From: CAVRXQ01 sp963831155
GTDB lineage: Bacteria; Actinomycetota; Acidimicrobiia; Acidimicrobiales; Bog-793
Direction of reading: 5' to 3'
Length of the DNA: 64,000 bases
Assembly (NCBI GenBank): GCA_963831155.1
Contig: CAWHOY010000005.1
Location: 496,001-560,000, forward strand
This document shows, piece by piece, positions 1 through 8,433 of the stretch. Under the pieces are notes generated by a model. The model searched no databases and had not been told where the DNA came from. It saw only the letters and a program-made list of their open reading frames with translations. A program made the position numbers and the translations under genes. Position 1 is the first letter of the stretch, and each line of letters opens with the position of its first letter.

Positions 1-1151
1 CGCATCGCATTCTCGATCAAGTTCGAGACGATCTGCGCGATGCGGTCGCGGTCACCGACGATCGCGACTGGATCGTCGGTGTCAACGACGAGGGTGACCA
101 ACGCCGCCTCGGCCGCGTAGCGAAGTGATGCCGCGGCGTTCGACACGACGGTCGCAGCATCGAGGTTGTCGAGGTTCAGCGCGAACTGGTGCGCGTCGAG
201 CCGGGCGAGGTCGAGCAGGTCGCCGATCAGCCGCTCGAGGCGGTTCGCCTCGCCGACGACGACGCGCGCGGCGCGCGTCGGATCCTCGACCTCGCCTTCC
301 ATGATTGCCTCGGCGTAGCCGAGGATTGAGGTGAGCGGGGTGCGCAGGTCGTGTGACACGGCGAGCAGGAACTGGCGGTCGAGGTCGCGCAGGTCCTCCA
401 GGCGGGCGGCCATCTGGTTGAGGGAGTCGCGCAGCGTCCCGAGCTCACCGACGTCGCTCCTCGAAAGCTCGAGCCTCGTCGATAGATCACCGGCCGCGAT
501 GCGCCGTGCGGCGACGGCGGCGTCGACGACGCGCCGGCTGACGCGCCGGGTGATGATCGCCGCCGCGATCGCAGCTGCGACGAGCGAGATGCCGCCGGCC
601 AGTAAGAAATACGAGATGCTCGCCGAGGTCGCCCCGACGAGTCGCGCCAGGTAGAGCGCGACAACGACCTTCTTTTGTGTTCCAGACGCCGGCAGGGTGA
701 ACAGCGGCACAGCGGCGTAGGCGATCCCACGGCTCACGCCGGCGGTCGCGGCGCTGCGGGCAAGCGTGCGCGCGTCGAGTGTGTGGGGCCCGATGTCGAG
801 GGGCTGATCAGAGACGAGGTGCGCCGGTGGCGAGGCTTCGACGATCGCAGCTTGCTTGATACCGGCGACGGAAGCCACCAACGGCAGGAGATCTTCGAAG
901 ATCTTTGTCTCGCTCTGGCCGCGGTGGGAGAGCGCTTCCGTGCTTCGCGCGAGGTTCTCAGTCTGGGCAAGGACGAGGTTACGAGCGCTCAGAGTGTCGG
1001 CGTTGCGGACGAGGGCGAAGCTGACGACAGCGGCCAGCGTCAGCGCCACCGCCAAGATCACGACGAAGGCAACGGTGATCCTCGTCCCGATGGTGACGAA
1101 GGCGCCGCGCCTCGCGCGTCGGTGCGCTTCAGTCGCAGCGGTAGCCGACAC
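1..1151 (-). CDS. Sensor histidine kinase, C-terminus cut by window edge
   Basis: Membrane sensor kinase, presumed partner of the response regulator just upstream. I translated the reverse strand by hand. From a GTG at 1151 the frame stays open to base 1. It shows a first membrane helix near residues 20-47 (TRITVAFVVILAVALTLAAV), an extracytoplasmic region of about 120 residues, a second helix (YFLLAGGISLVAAAIAAAII), a HAMP linker (RRIAAGDLSTRLE) and a HisKA dimerisation helix with the phosphoacceptor in AVSHDLRTPLTSILGYAEA. The window ends at the start of the ATPase domain (QIVSNLIENAMR, the N-box), so the G-boxes are not visible. The start overlaps the regulator's 3' end by 23 bp, which implies one transcript. 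The signal is unknown. Confidence 0.88.
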   Translation of the reverse strand, partial: MSATAATEAHRRARRGAFVTIGTRITVAFVVILAVALTLAAVVSFALVRNADTLSARNLVLAQTENLARSTEALSHRGQSETKIFEDLLPLVASVAGIKQAAIVEASPPAHLVSDQPLDIGPHTLDARTLARSAATAGVSRGIAYAAVPLFTLPASGTQKKVVVALYLARLVGATSASISYFLLAGGISLVAAAIAAAIITRRVSRRVVDAAVAARRIAAGDLSTRLELSRSDVGELGTLRDSLNQMAARLEDLRDLDRQFLLAVSHDLRTPLTSILGYAEAIMEGEVEDPTRAARVVVGEANRLERLIGDLLDLARLDAHQFALNLDNLDAATVVSNAAASLRYAAEAALVTLVVDTDDPVAIVGDRDRIAQIVSNLIENAM

Positions 1152-1854
1152 CCCAGATCGTTTCGAGCGGGAGCGCATCTCCGAGCTTGCGCCGTAGCTG
1201 GCGCACGTGCACGTCGACCGTGCGCTCGTCGCCGATCCATCCCGAACCCCAGACGGCATCGAGTAGCTGGCGCCGAGTGAAGACGATCCGCTGGTTCTCG
1301 GCGAAGTGCAGCAACAAATCGAATTCGCGCGCCGTCAACGCGACAGGCCCATCTCTCTTCGTGATCACCTCGCGTCGTGCCGCGTCGACGGTGATGTCAC
1401 CGACGGTGACCGGTGTCGACACCCGCCGCTTCCGACCGTCGGCGCGCCTCAGGATCGCGCGCACCCGCGCGACGAGCTCTCGGGGCGAGAAGGGTTTGGT
1501 GATGTAGTCGTCAGCTCCGAGTTCGAGGCCGAGCACCCGGTCGACCTCGTCGTCGCGCGCCGTGAGGAAGACGACGGGGACGTCGCTCGCCTTGCGGATC
1601 TCCCGGCACATCTCGACCCCGTCGGTCGCACCCGGCAGTCCGATGTCGAGCAGGACGAGGTGCGGCCGCTCGTTGGCGATCAACTCGAGTCCGCGCGTCG
1701 CGTCCGACGCCTGCAAGACGCGGAACCCGGCCTTCCGGAGGTACAGGTCGACGAGGTCGGCGATGTGGTGGTCGTCCTCCACGAGCACCACGGTCTTGTT
1801 GGCGTCCTCCTCTCCGGCCCGGATCGCGTCTGTCACGCCAAAAGTTTGACGCAC
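1129..1854 (-). CDS. OmpR/PhoB-family response regulator
   Basis: DNA-binding regulator of 241 residues. The receiver domain spans about residues 20-135, with acidic pocket residues in LVEDD, the phosphoacceptor Asp near residue 70 in LVLLDIGLPG, the switch Thr in FLTARDD, and Lys about 120 in DYITKPF. A winged-helix DNA-binding domain follows to the end (LTAREFDLLLHFAENQ, ERTVDVHVRQLRRKLG, WGVGYRCD). The start is uncertain: GTG at 1854 lacks a clear ribosome site, and an in-frame GTG lies 18 bp downstream. It is co-transcribed with the histidine kinase and divergent from trpF. Target genes cannot be told from the sequence. Confidence 0.93.
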   Translation of the reverse strand: MRQTFGVTDAIRAGEEDANKTVVLVEDDHHIADLVDLYLRKAGFRVLQASDATRGLELIANERPHLVLLDIGLPGATDGVEMCREIRKASDVPVVFLTARDDEVDRVLGLELGADDYITKPFSPRELVARVRAILRRADGRKRRVSTPVTVGDITVDAARREVITKRDGPVALTAREFDLLLHFAENQRIVFTRRQLLDAVWGSGWIGDERTVDVHVRQLRRKLGDALPLETIWGVGYRCD

Positions 1855-2041
1855 GGAGGCCGGTATGGCGCGGCGATTCGAGACAAAAAGATTCCTAGAC
1901 CTGACCGATACGCTGTCGCGATGGCAAAGCGCCTGGCAGGAGCGCTATCCGGGCGCTTGTTGTCCCGGCGCTATCTGGGCCGGTCGCCGTCGTCCGGGGC
2001 CTGCTGGAGCCCGACCGGGTGACCCCTGATCGGAGCGGCGC

Positions 2042-2692
2042 GTGTTCGTGAAGATCTGTGGGATCACCCACGAAGACGACGCGCTCTTGGCGGTGGCGAT
2101 GGGTGCCGATGCCGTCGGATTCGTTTTCGCTCCTTCGCCGCGTCAGGTGGCGATCGGCGCGGCGAGAGACATCGCCCGCCGCCTCCACCCAGAGGTGATC
2201 ACCGTCGGGGTGTTCTGTGACGCCGCCCCACAGCGCGTCGTCGACGTCGTCGTCCAGGCGGGATTGCGCGCCGCCCAGTTGTCTGGTCATGAGAGCCCCG
2301 AGGATGTCGCGGTCATCGCCCAGAAGGTTCCCCTTGTAATAAAAGTCTTTCAAGCGAACTCGGCGGCGCTTGCCGATCCGAACGACTACCGCGCCGACGC
2401 GATCTACGTCGACATGCCGGCGCAGCTTCCCGAGCGCATCTTTGACTGGCGGCTCGCGGAGCGTGTGCCGAGCGGGATGCGGTTGATGATCGGCGGGGCG
2501 ATCGACGCAGAGAATGTCGCCGCAGCGATCGCCCGGGTGCGACCGTGGGGGGTCGACGCCTCAGCGACCGTCGAGACGGCCGGTCGCAAGGATCCCCGCA
2601 AGGTTCGCGCCTTCATTCAGGCGGCGAAGGCCGCGGCCCCGGTGCCGACCGAGTCGCGGGACGGGCCGTACGACTGGCAAGAGGACTGGTAA
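2042..2692 (+). CDS. trpF: Phosphoribosylanthranilate isomerase
   Basis: Catalyses isomerisation of N-(5-phosphoribosyl)anthranilate in tryptophan synthesis; a cytosolic TIM barrel. The protein (216 aa, normal size) opens with the family signature VKICGITHEDDALLA, where Cys is the general base. The catalytic Asp is in AIYVDMPAQ, and the phosphate-binding segments MIGGAIDAENVA and GVDASATVETAGRKD close the barrel. The start is GTG. No other trp gene is adjacent; a trpS lies 32 kb away. It stands immediately before the arginine operon, with a 59-bp gap that carries its own promoter, so it is probably a separate unit. Confidence 0.95.
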   Translation: MFVKICGITHEDDALLAVAMGADAVGFVFAPSPRQVAIGAARDIARRLHPEVITVGVFCDAAPQRVVDVVVQAGLRAAQLSGHESPEDVAVIAQKVPLVIKVFQANSAALADPNDYRADAIYVDMPAQLPERIFDWRLAERVPSGMRLMIGGAIDAENVAAAIARVRPWGVDASATVETAGRKDPRKVRAFIQAAKAAAPVPTESRDGPYDWQEDW

Positions 2693-2718
2693 GAGCCCGG
2701 TCAGTCGAAGCAGCCAGC

Positions 2719-2751
2719 GTATATTCATCCAGAATGACGTATGATTATGCC
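2719..2751 (+). promoter_or_regulatory. Candidate argC promoter with ARG-box-like repeats
   Basis: A hexamer TATGAT at 2740-2745 lies six bases before the argC ATG at 2752. It would give a leaderless argC transcript starting at or next to the ATG. The same stretch holds AT-rich half-sites resembling ArgR operators (ATATTCATCC and GAATGACGTATGATTATG), in an otherwise GC-rich gap. ArgR is encoded four genes downstream, so arginine repression at this site is expected. This is pattern recognition only; no -35 hexamer is convincing. Confidence 0.5.
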
Positions 2752-3759
2752 ATGAAGACGGCTGTCGTCGGCGCGTCGGGATACCTCGGCGGCGAACTGC
2801 TCCGCCTGCTCGCCCGCCATTCCGTCTTCGAAGTCGCGATCGCCCAGGGTGATCGCTCTGCGGGAGAGCGCGTTGGTGATCTCCATCCTGGACTCGATTT
2901 GGACCCCGATCTCGTCGTCGAGTCGCTCTCGGCCGCGGCCGCCTCCCGCGCTGACGTCGTTTTCGTGGCGCTCCCGTCGGGACGTTCCCAAGATGTCGTC
3001 GCAGAGCTCGCCGGTTCGACGCGTGTCGTCGACCTCGGCGCGGACTTTCGCCTTCGTGACGCAAAGGCCTACCAGCAGTGGTACGGCTTTACACACCGCC
3101 ACCCGGAGCTTCTTTCGCAGTCCGTTTACGGACTTCCCGAGCTCAACCGGGAGGCGCTCGTCGGCGCGTCGCTGATCGCCGCGCCGGGCTGTTACGTCAC
3201 GGCGGCGTCCCTCGCCCTCGTGCCGCTGTTGCAAGCAGGCGTGATCGAACCCGGCGGGGTGATCGTCGACGCGGCGAGCGGTGTGTCGGGGGCGGGCCGC
3301 GAACCGACGGCGTTCACTCACTTCGGCTCGGTGAACGAGAACTTCTCGGCCTACGGGCTGATCGACCACCGCCATACCCCCGAGATCGAACAGGTCACCG
3401 GCGCCGGCGTGCTCTTCACACCGCACCTCGCGCCGATGACGCGGGGCATCCTCGTCACCTCCTATCCGCGCGCGACGGCGCCACATACCACCGAACAGTT
3501 GCTCGCCATCGTCTCTGAGCGGTACCGCGGCGAGCGTTTCGTCGAGGTCGTCGAGCACTCGCCGGGGACGCGGGAGACCTATGGCTCCAATCTCGCCAAG
3601 CTGACGGTGCGCTCGGCGCCGCGCACGGGTCACGTCATCGCGATCTGCGCGATCGACAACCTCACCAAAGGGGGCGCCGGACAGGCGATCCAGGCGGCGA
3701 ACATCGCCTGCCAGATCGACGAGGCGACCGGACTCGACCTCGCACCCGTGGTGCCGTGA
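2752..3759 (+). CDS. argC: N-acetyl-gamma-glutamyl-phosphate reductase
   Basis: NADPH-dependent reduction of N-acetylglutamyl phosphate to the semialdehyde, third step of arginine synthesis. The 335-aa protein begins with the dinucleotide-binding motif VVGASGYLGGELLRLL and carries the active-site Cys in LIAAPGCYVTAASLAL. Conserved blocks VDAASGVSGAGR, HTPEIEQ and FTPHLAPMTRGI follow. The ATG at 2752 is chosen because upstream in-frame sequence overlaps trpF and the operon promoter sits directly before it. It overlaps argB by four bases (GTGA). Confidence 0.97.
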   Translation: MKTAVVGASGYLGGELLRLLARHSVFEVAIAQGDRSAGERVGDLHPGLDLDPDLVVESLSAAAASRADVVFVALPSGRSQDVVAELAGSTRVVDLGADFRLRDAKAYQQWYGFTHRHPELLSQSVYGLPELNREALVGASLIAAPGCYVTAASLALVPLLQAGVIEPGGVIVDAASGVSGAGREPTAFTHFGSVNENFSAYGLIDHRHTPEIEQVTGAGVLFTPHLAPMTRGILVTSYPRATAPHTTEQLLAIVSERYRGERFVEVVEHSPGTRETYGSNLAKLTVRSAPRTGHVIAICAIDNLTKGGAGQAIQAANIACQIDEATGLDLAPVVP

Positions 3760-4634
3760 CGACGACCGCGGCCCACGATCCGGCGACGACGGCATCGGTC
3801 CTCGTCGAGGCGATCCCGTTCATCCGGAGGTTCTCCGGTTCCGTCGTCGTCGTGAAGCTCGGCGGCAGTGCGCTCGTGCCGGGAAGCGAGGCGACCTCCG
3901 CGCTCGAGGGATTCGCGCAAGACGTCGTCCTCGCTCGCAGCGTCGGGATGCTGCCCGTCGTGGTGCACGGTGGCGGTCCGCAGATCAGCGCGCTGATGGA
4001 GCGCCTCGGAAAAAGCCCGGAGTTCCGCGCCGGGATGCGCGTCACCGACGCCGAGACGCTCGACATCGCGCGCATGGTGCTCGTCGGCAAGGTAAATCGC
4101 GACATAGTCGGGGCTTTGAACGTCCACGCGCCCGTCGCGGTCGGGCTCTCCGGCGAGGACGCGGGGTTCATCCGCGCGATCGAGCGCGACCCGGAACTCG
4201 GCTTCGTGGGCGATGTCTCGTCCGTCGACCCGGAGCTCATGCGTCACCTGCTGCACGAAGGCGTCGTCCCTGTGATCGCGACGATCGCCTCGGGCGAAGG
4301 AGGACAGACGTACAACGTGAACGCCGACGCCGTCGCGAGTGCGGTCGCCGCGTCGTTGGGAGCGCGAAAGCTCATTTACCTCACCGATGTGAATGGCGTG
4401 CGCCGTCTGGCGGACGATGCGGCCTCGGTGATCTCGAGCGCGACCGCGGCCGAGCTGCAAGCTCTGATCGACGACGGGACGATCTCGGGTGGCATGGTTC
4501 CAAAGGCCCGTGCCTGTATCGACGCGGTGCGAGGCGGCGTCGCGGCCGCCCACGTGCTCGACGGACGAACGCCGCACGCACTTTTGCTTGAGCTCTTTAC
4601 CGAGTCCGGAGTCGGAACGATGGTGACCGCATGA
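3756..4634 (+). CDS. argB: Acetylglutamate kinase
   Basis: Phosphorylates N-acetylglutamate with ATP, usually the feedback-controlled step in bacteria with a cyclic pathway. The 292-aa protein has the nucleotide-binding start VVVKLGGSAL, the substrate loop VVHGGGPQISALM, the NVNADAVASAVAASLGA motif and the ATP-site block YLTDVNGV followed by GGMVPKARAC. The N-terminal extension before VVVKLGG (about 30 residues) resembles the helix that forms hexamers in arginine-sensitive kinases. GTG start overlaps the argC stop; the stop overlaps the argD ATG (ATGA). argJ, which often sits between argC and argB in actinobacteria, is absent. Confidence 0.97.
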   Translation: MTTTAAHDPATTASVLVEAIPFIRRFSGSVVVVKLGGSALVPGSEATSALEGFAQDVVLARSVGMLPVVVHGGGPQISALMERLGKSPEFRAGMRVTDAETLDIARMVLVGKVNRDIVGALNVHAPVAVGLSGEDAGFIRAIERDPELGFVGDVSSVDPELMRHLLHEGVVPVIATIASGEGGQTYNVNADAVASAVAASLGARKLIYLTDVNGVRRLADDAASVISSATAAELQALIDDGTISGGMVPKARACIDAVRGGVAAAHVLDGRTPHALLLELFTESGVGTMVTA

Positions 4635-5827
4635 CGAGCGCGTTGATGCCGACGTACCGGTCACCGACGGTTCGTTTCGTCTCGGGGTCCGGTGCGTGGC
4701 TCGTCGACGCGAAGGGCAACCGCTACCTAGATTTTCTCTCTGGGATCGCCGTGACCTCGCTCGGACACGCCCACCCGGCAGTGCGCGACGCGATCTGCGG
4801 CCAGGCTGGCAAGCTGCTGCACGTCTCGAACCTCTTCGCGAACGGACTGAACGAGCAGGTCGCGACGATCCTCGACACCCTCGTCGGTGACGGAGAGCCG
4901 CTCGGCGGAAAGGTCTTCTTCGCCAACTCCGGGGCAGAAGCGAACGAGTGTGCAATCAAGCTCACGCGGCGCGCTACGCCCAAAGGCCGCTTCGCGATCG
5001 TCACGGCGCATGACTCCTTCCATGGCCGCTCGATGGCGACGCTCGCCGCGACCGGTCAGCCCCACAAACAGGCTCCTTTCACGCCGCTGCCGGACGGTTT
5101 TCACCACGTCGAATACGGCGATCCCGCGGCGATCCAATCCGGTGTCCGACCGGACACCGCTGGCGTGATGCTCGAACCGATCCTCGGCGAAGCAGGGGTC
5201 GTCACCCCGCCGAAGGGCTACCTCAAAAAGGTGCGCGAGATCTGCGACGAGCTCGAACTGCTGCTCATCGTCGACGAGATCCAGACGGGATTGGCGCGCA
5301 CCGGTCGATGGTTCGCGTTCCAAGACGAGGGTGTGCTTCCCGACATCGTGACGATGGCGAAGGCACTCGGCAACGGCTTTCCCGTCGGCGCGTGCTGGGC
5401 GCGCGACAGCGTCGCGAAGTCATTTGAACCGGGCGACCACGGTTCGACCTTCGGTGGGCAACCTCTCGCGATGTCAGCCGCGAAGGCGACCCTTGAAACG
5501 ATGATCTCCCTCGATGCCCCGGCGCTGGCGCGCGCTGGCGGGGAGCGCCTTCGTGAGGCGCTGGGTTCGCTGGATGGCGTCTACGAGGTGCGCGGCGCCG
5601 GGCTGCTCATCGGCCTTGTGTTGGCATCGAGTGTTGACGCCCGTGTCGTCGCTGAGAAGGCGCTCGATTTTGGCCTCGTCGTCAACGACCCGACACCGTC
5701 GGTGATCCGGCTGTGTCCGCCGCTCATCATCTCGGACGATGAGATCGGAGAAGGCGTCGACCGCCTGCATCGGGCGATCGATGCCGCCATGTCGGTCGGC
5801 GAGTACCAAGTGAGGAGCGAGCGATGA
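4631..5827 (+). CDS. argD: Acetylornithine aminotransferase
   Basis: PLP-dependent class III aminotransferase converting N-acetylglutamate semialdehyde to N-acetylornithine. The 398-aa protein shows NRYLDFLSGIAVTSLGHAHP, FFANSGAEANECAIKL for phosphate binding, HDSFHGRS, the PLP Asp in LLIVDEIQTGLARTG, and the Schiff-base Lys in VTMAKALGNGFPVGA. It could also act on succinyl-diaminopimelate, as relatives do. Four-base overlaps with both neighbours indicate translational coupling. Confidence 0.96.
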   Translation: MTSALMPTYRSPTVRFVSGSGAWLVDAKGNRYLDFLSGIAVTSLGHAHPAVRDAICGQAGKLLHVSNLFANGLNEQVATILDTLVGDGEPLGGKVFFANSGAEANECAIKLTRRATPKGRFAIVTAHDSFHGRSMATLAATGQPHKQAPFTPLPDGFHHVEYGDPAAIQSGVRPDTAGVMLEPILGEAGVVTPPKGYLKKVREICDELELLLIVDEIQTGLARTGRWFAFQDEGVLPDIVTMAKALGNGFPVGACWARDSVAKSFEPGDHGSTFGGQPLAMSAAKATLETMISLDAPALARAGGERLREALGSLDGVYEVRGAGLLIGLVLASSVDARVVAEKALDFGLVVNDPTPSVIRLCPPLIISDDEIGEGVDRLHRAIDAAMSVGEYQVRSER

Positions 5828-6720
5828 ATCTGCTGCGAGTGGGGGACCTGTCTCCAGAAGCACTCGGGCGTGTGCTGGCGCTCGCGGGCGAGAGTGATCC
5901 GCCGCCGGTGTTGACAGGGCGCGGCGTCGCGCTCGTCTTCGAGCACCCGTCAAACCGCACGCGCAATGCAACCGAGATGGCGATCGTCGGTCTCGGCGGA
6001 CATCCGGTGTCGATTATGCGGGACGAAGTCGGAATCGACGTCCGCGAGTCGGCAGAAGATGTCGCACGGACGCTCGCCTGCTACCACGCGGCGCTTTGTG
6101 TGCGTGCGGCGCGGCACTCGACACTGGAGCGAATGGCGGTTTCGTTGGAAAACACCGACGTGCCGATCATCAACCTTTTGTCCGACGTCGAGCATCCGAC
6201 CCAAGCCATCGCGGACGTGAAGACGATCCGCGATGAATTTGGCACCGTGTCCGGAAAGAAGGTCGCCTACATCGGCGATGCGAACAACGTCTGCCGTTCT
6301 CTCGCGTTCGCCGTGGCCGCGCTCGCCGGCGAATTCATTGTTGCGAGTCCGCCGCAATTCACCTTGAGCGAAGAGGTACTGAACGCGACGAAACGACTCG
6401 ATGGGAAAGTGGGTGTGGCGAGCTCACCCGCAGAAGCGGCAGAGGGCGCTGACGTGCTCTATACCGATGTCTGGGTGTCGATGGGCGAGGGCGACGCCGA
6501 GGAAAAGCGCAAGGTGTTCGCGGGCTTCACGATCGACGATGAGCTTGTCGCCCGAGCCGCACCACACGCGATCGTTCTGCACTGCCTGCCCGCGCACCGC
6601 GGTGAGGAGATCACAGCGTCCGTGCTCGACGGGCCGCACAGCCGCGTGTGGCGACAGGCGCGCAACCGCCTCGAAGCGGTGCGCGGCGTGCTCTCGTACC
6701 TGCTCGGAGGTGTCCGTTGA
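5824..6720 (+). CDS. argF: Ornithine carbamoyltransferase, variant motif
   Basis: Forms citrulline from ornithine and carbamoyl phosphate. The 298-aa sequence has the family fold and HCLPAHRGEE with the active-site Cys, plus the ornithine loop DVWVSMGEGDAEEK. Two signature positions differ from textbook enzymes: the carbamoyl-phosphate motif is PSNRTRNATE instead of STRTR, and HPTQAIAD replaces HPCQ. The position between argD and argR, and the SMG loop, favour ornithine over N-acetylornithine as substrate. ATGA overlap with argD; the stop overlaps the TTG start of argR. Confidence 0.92.
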   Translation: MNLLRVGDLSPEALGRVLALAGESDPPPVLTGRGVALVFEHPSNRTRNATEMAIVGLGGHPVSIMRDEVGIDVRESAEDVARTLACYHAALCVRAARHSTLERMAVSLENTDVPIINLLSDVEHPTQAIADVKTIRDEFGTVSGKKVAYIGDANNVCRSLAFAVAALAGEFIVASPPQFTLSEEVLNATKRLDGKVGVASSPAEAAEGADVLYTDVWVSMGEGDAEEKRKVFAGFTIDDELVARAAPHAIVLHCLPAHRGEEITASVLDGPHSRVWRQARNRLEAVRGVLSYLLGGVR

Positions 6721-7190
6721 GCCGGATCCCGAAGAACCGACGTCAGCACCTCGTCGCGAGGTTGCTCGCCGAGTTCCCCGTGTCGAACCAACCCCAACTT
6801 GTCGACTTGCTCGCGGAACGCGGCATAGACGCGACCCAGGCAACGGTCTCGCGCGATTTGGAGGAGCTCGGCGCTGTGAAGGTTCGCCTTCCCGGGTCGA
6901 CGCGACCCGTCTACGCGATCGCGGAACCCGAGCAAGCTCCGCCGGCGCCGGTCGATCACCTGCGCCGCGTCCTCGGGGAGTGGGTGGTCGACGTCGCCTG
7001 CTCAGCGAATCTCGTCGTCGTCCGCACCCCACCCGGCTCCGCTCACGTCGTCGCTTCAGCGATCGATCGCACCCGCGTCGAAGGCGTCGTCGGTACCGTG
7101 GCCGGTGATGACACGGTGCTCGTGATCGCCGACGAGTCGACCGGCGGCGCCTCACTCGCGAAGCAGATCTCCGAAATGTCTGGGCAATAA
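6717..7190 (+). CDS. argR: Arginine repressor
   Basis: Hexameric arginine-sensing repressor. The start is TTG at 6717, overlapping the argF stop as TTGA; this start gives MSRIPKNRRQHLVARLL and a normal 157 aa. The N-terminal winged helix contains GIDATQATVSRDLEELGAVKV. The C-terminal arginine-binding and oligomerisation domain contains VVRTPPGSAHVVASAIDR and VVGTVAGDDTVLVI. It is embedded in the operon it presumably represses. The operator candidate is at 2719-2751. Confidence 0.95.
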   Translation: MSRIPKNRRQHLVARLLAEFPVSNQPQLVDLLAERGIDATQATVSRDLEELGAVKVRLPGSTRPVYAIAEPEQAPPAPVDHLRRVLGEWVVDVACSANLVVVRTPPGSAHVVASAIDRTRVEGVVGTVAGDDTVLVIADESTGGASLAKQISEMSGQ

Positions 7191-7204
7191 GGGAGAGGTC
7201 ACAG

Positions 7205-8422
7205 ATGTCAAAACGCGTCGCGCTCGCCTACTCCGGGGGTCTCGATACCTCCGTCGCAGTGCACTGGCTGCGTACCGAACTCGATTACGACGTCGTAGCT
7301 GTCACGGTCGACGTCGGACAGGGGGGCGACTTCGCGTCGATCCGTGAGCGCGCCCTCGCCGCCGGGGCTGTCGAAGCTGTCGTCGTTGACGCGCGCGAAG
7401 AGTTCGCCCACGACTTTGTCGTCCCAGCCATTCAGGCGAATGCCTTGTACGAGGGTCGGTATCCGCTCGTCTCCGCGCTCGCGCGTCCGGTGATCGCTCG
7501 CCACGTCGTGGCCCAGGCGAGGCGACACGGCGCGACCGCTGTCGCGCACGGGTGCACGGGAAAGGGCAATGACCAGGTCCGCTTTGAGGTCGGGACGCGC
7601 GCGCTGGCGCCGGATCTCGATGTCGTCGCCCCAGTGCGCGTGTGGAAGATGACCCGAGAGGACACCGTGGAATACGCGCAGAGGTTCGACATTCCGATCA
7701 CCGCTTCGAAGGAGCGCATCTATTCGATCGACGAAAACCTGTGGGGGCGGGCGATCGAATGTGGCGAGATCGAAGACCCCTGGGCGGCACCTCCAGAAGA
7801 CGTTTACGAGCGAACGGTGGAAAAGGCCGCCGACCCCGTCGATGTCGTGATCGGCTTCGAATCCGGCGTGCCCGTATCGCTCGACGGGCGATCGATTCCC
7901 CTCGTCGACTTGATCTGGGATCTGGACCACACAGCCGGCGCGCGAGGGTTCGGGCGGATCGACATGGTCGAGAATCGACGCGTCGGGATCAAGAGCCGTG
8001 AGATCTACGAATGCGCCGCAGCGCTCGCACTTATCAGTGCTCACGTCGACCTCGAGGGCATCACCCTCGAACGGGATGTCGCGCACGAAAAGTCACGACT
8101 CGAGCCGAGGTTCGCGGAACTGGTCTATGACGGACTCTGGTACTCGCCACTCAGGGAGGCGATTGGCGCCTTCGTCTCTTCGACTCAGCAACACGTCAGC
8201 GGGGAAGTCCGCATCCGATTTGCGCCGGGAGGCGTGGCGGCCGTGCTCGGCCGTCGCAGTCCACTGGGCCTGTATGACTACGGCCTCGCGACGTACGACG
8301 CGGCGGACGCGTTCCACCACGAAGACGCCGAGGGATTCGTCCGGATCTACGGGCTCGGCATCAAGACCTGGGCGAGCCGCCAAGGGCCAGGGTTGTCCGG
8401 CGATCCGGCCGACGCAAAGTAG
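7205..8422 (+). CDS. argG: Argininosuccinate synthase
   Basis: ATP-dependent condensation of citrulline with aspartate. The 405-aa protein begins with the PP-loop RVALAYSGGLDTSVAV, followed by YPLVSALARPVIARHVV, HGCTGKGNDQVRFE and SIDENLWGRAIECGEIED, all family signatures. A ribosome site (GGGAGAGG) sits eight bases before the ATG. It is 14 bp from argR and 11 bp from argH, so still in the operon. Confidence 0.97.
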   Translation: MSKRVALAYSGGLDTSVAVHWLRTELDYDVVAVTVDVGQGGDFASIRERALAAGAVEAVVVDAREEFAHDFVVPAIQANALYEGRYPLVSALARPVIARHVVAQARRHGATAVAHGCTGKGNDQVRFEVGTRALAPDLDVVAPVRVWKMTREDTVEYAQRFDIPITASKERIYSIDENLWGRAIECGEIEDPWAAPPEDVYERTVEKAADPVDVVIGFESGVPVSLDGRSIPLVDLIWDLDHTAGARGFGRIDMVENRRVGIKSREIYECAAALALISAHVDLEGITLERDVAHEKSRLEPRFAELVYDGLWYSPLREAIGAFVSSTQQHVSGEVRIRFAPGGVAAVLGRRSPLGLYDYGLATYDAADAFHHEDAEGFVRIYGLGIKTWASRQGPGLSGDPADAK

Positions 8423-8433
8423 GTCGGTCTCCA

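Noticed and set aside
1921..2022. 33-codon frame upstream of trpF
   Set aside because: No ribosome site; high GC makes short frames common; a trp leader would need Trp codons in series and an attenuator, which are not seen.
3630..4955. 441-codon minus-strand open frame across argC/argB/argD
   Set aside because: Antisense shadow of GC-rich arg genes; Arg/His/Asp-rich with no family pattern.
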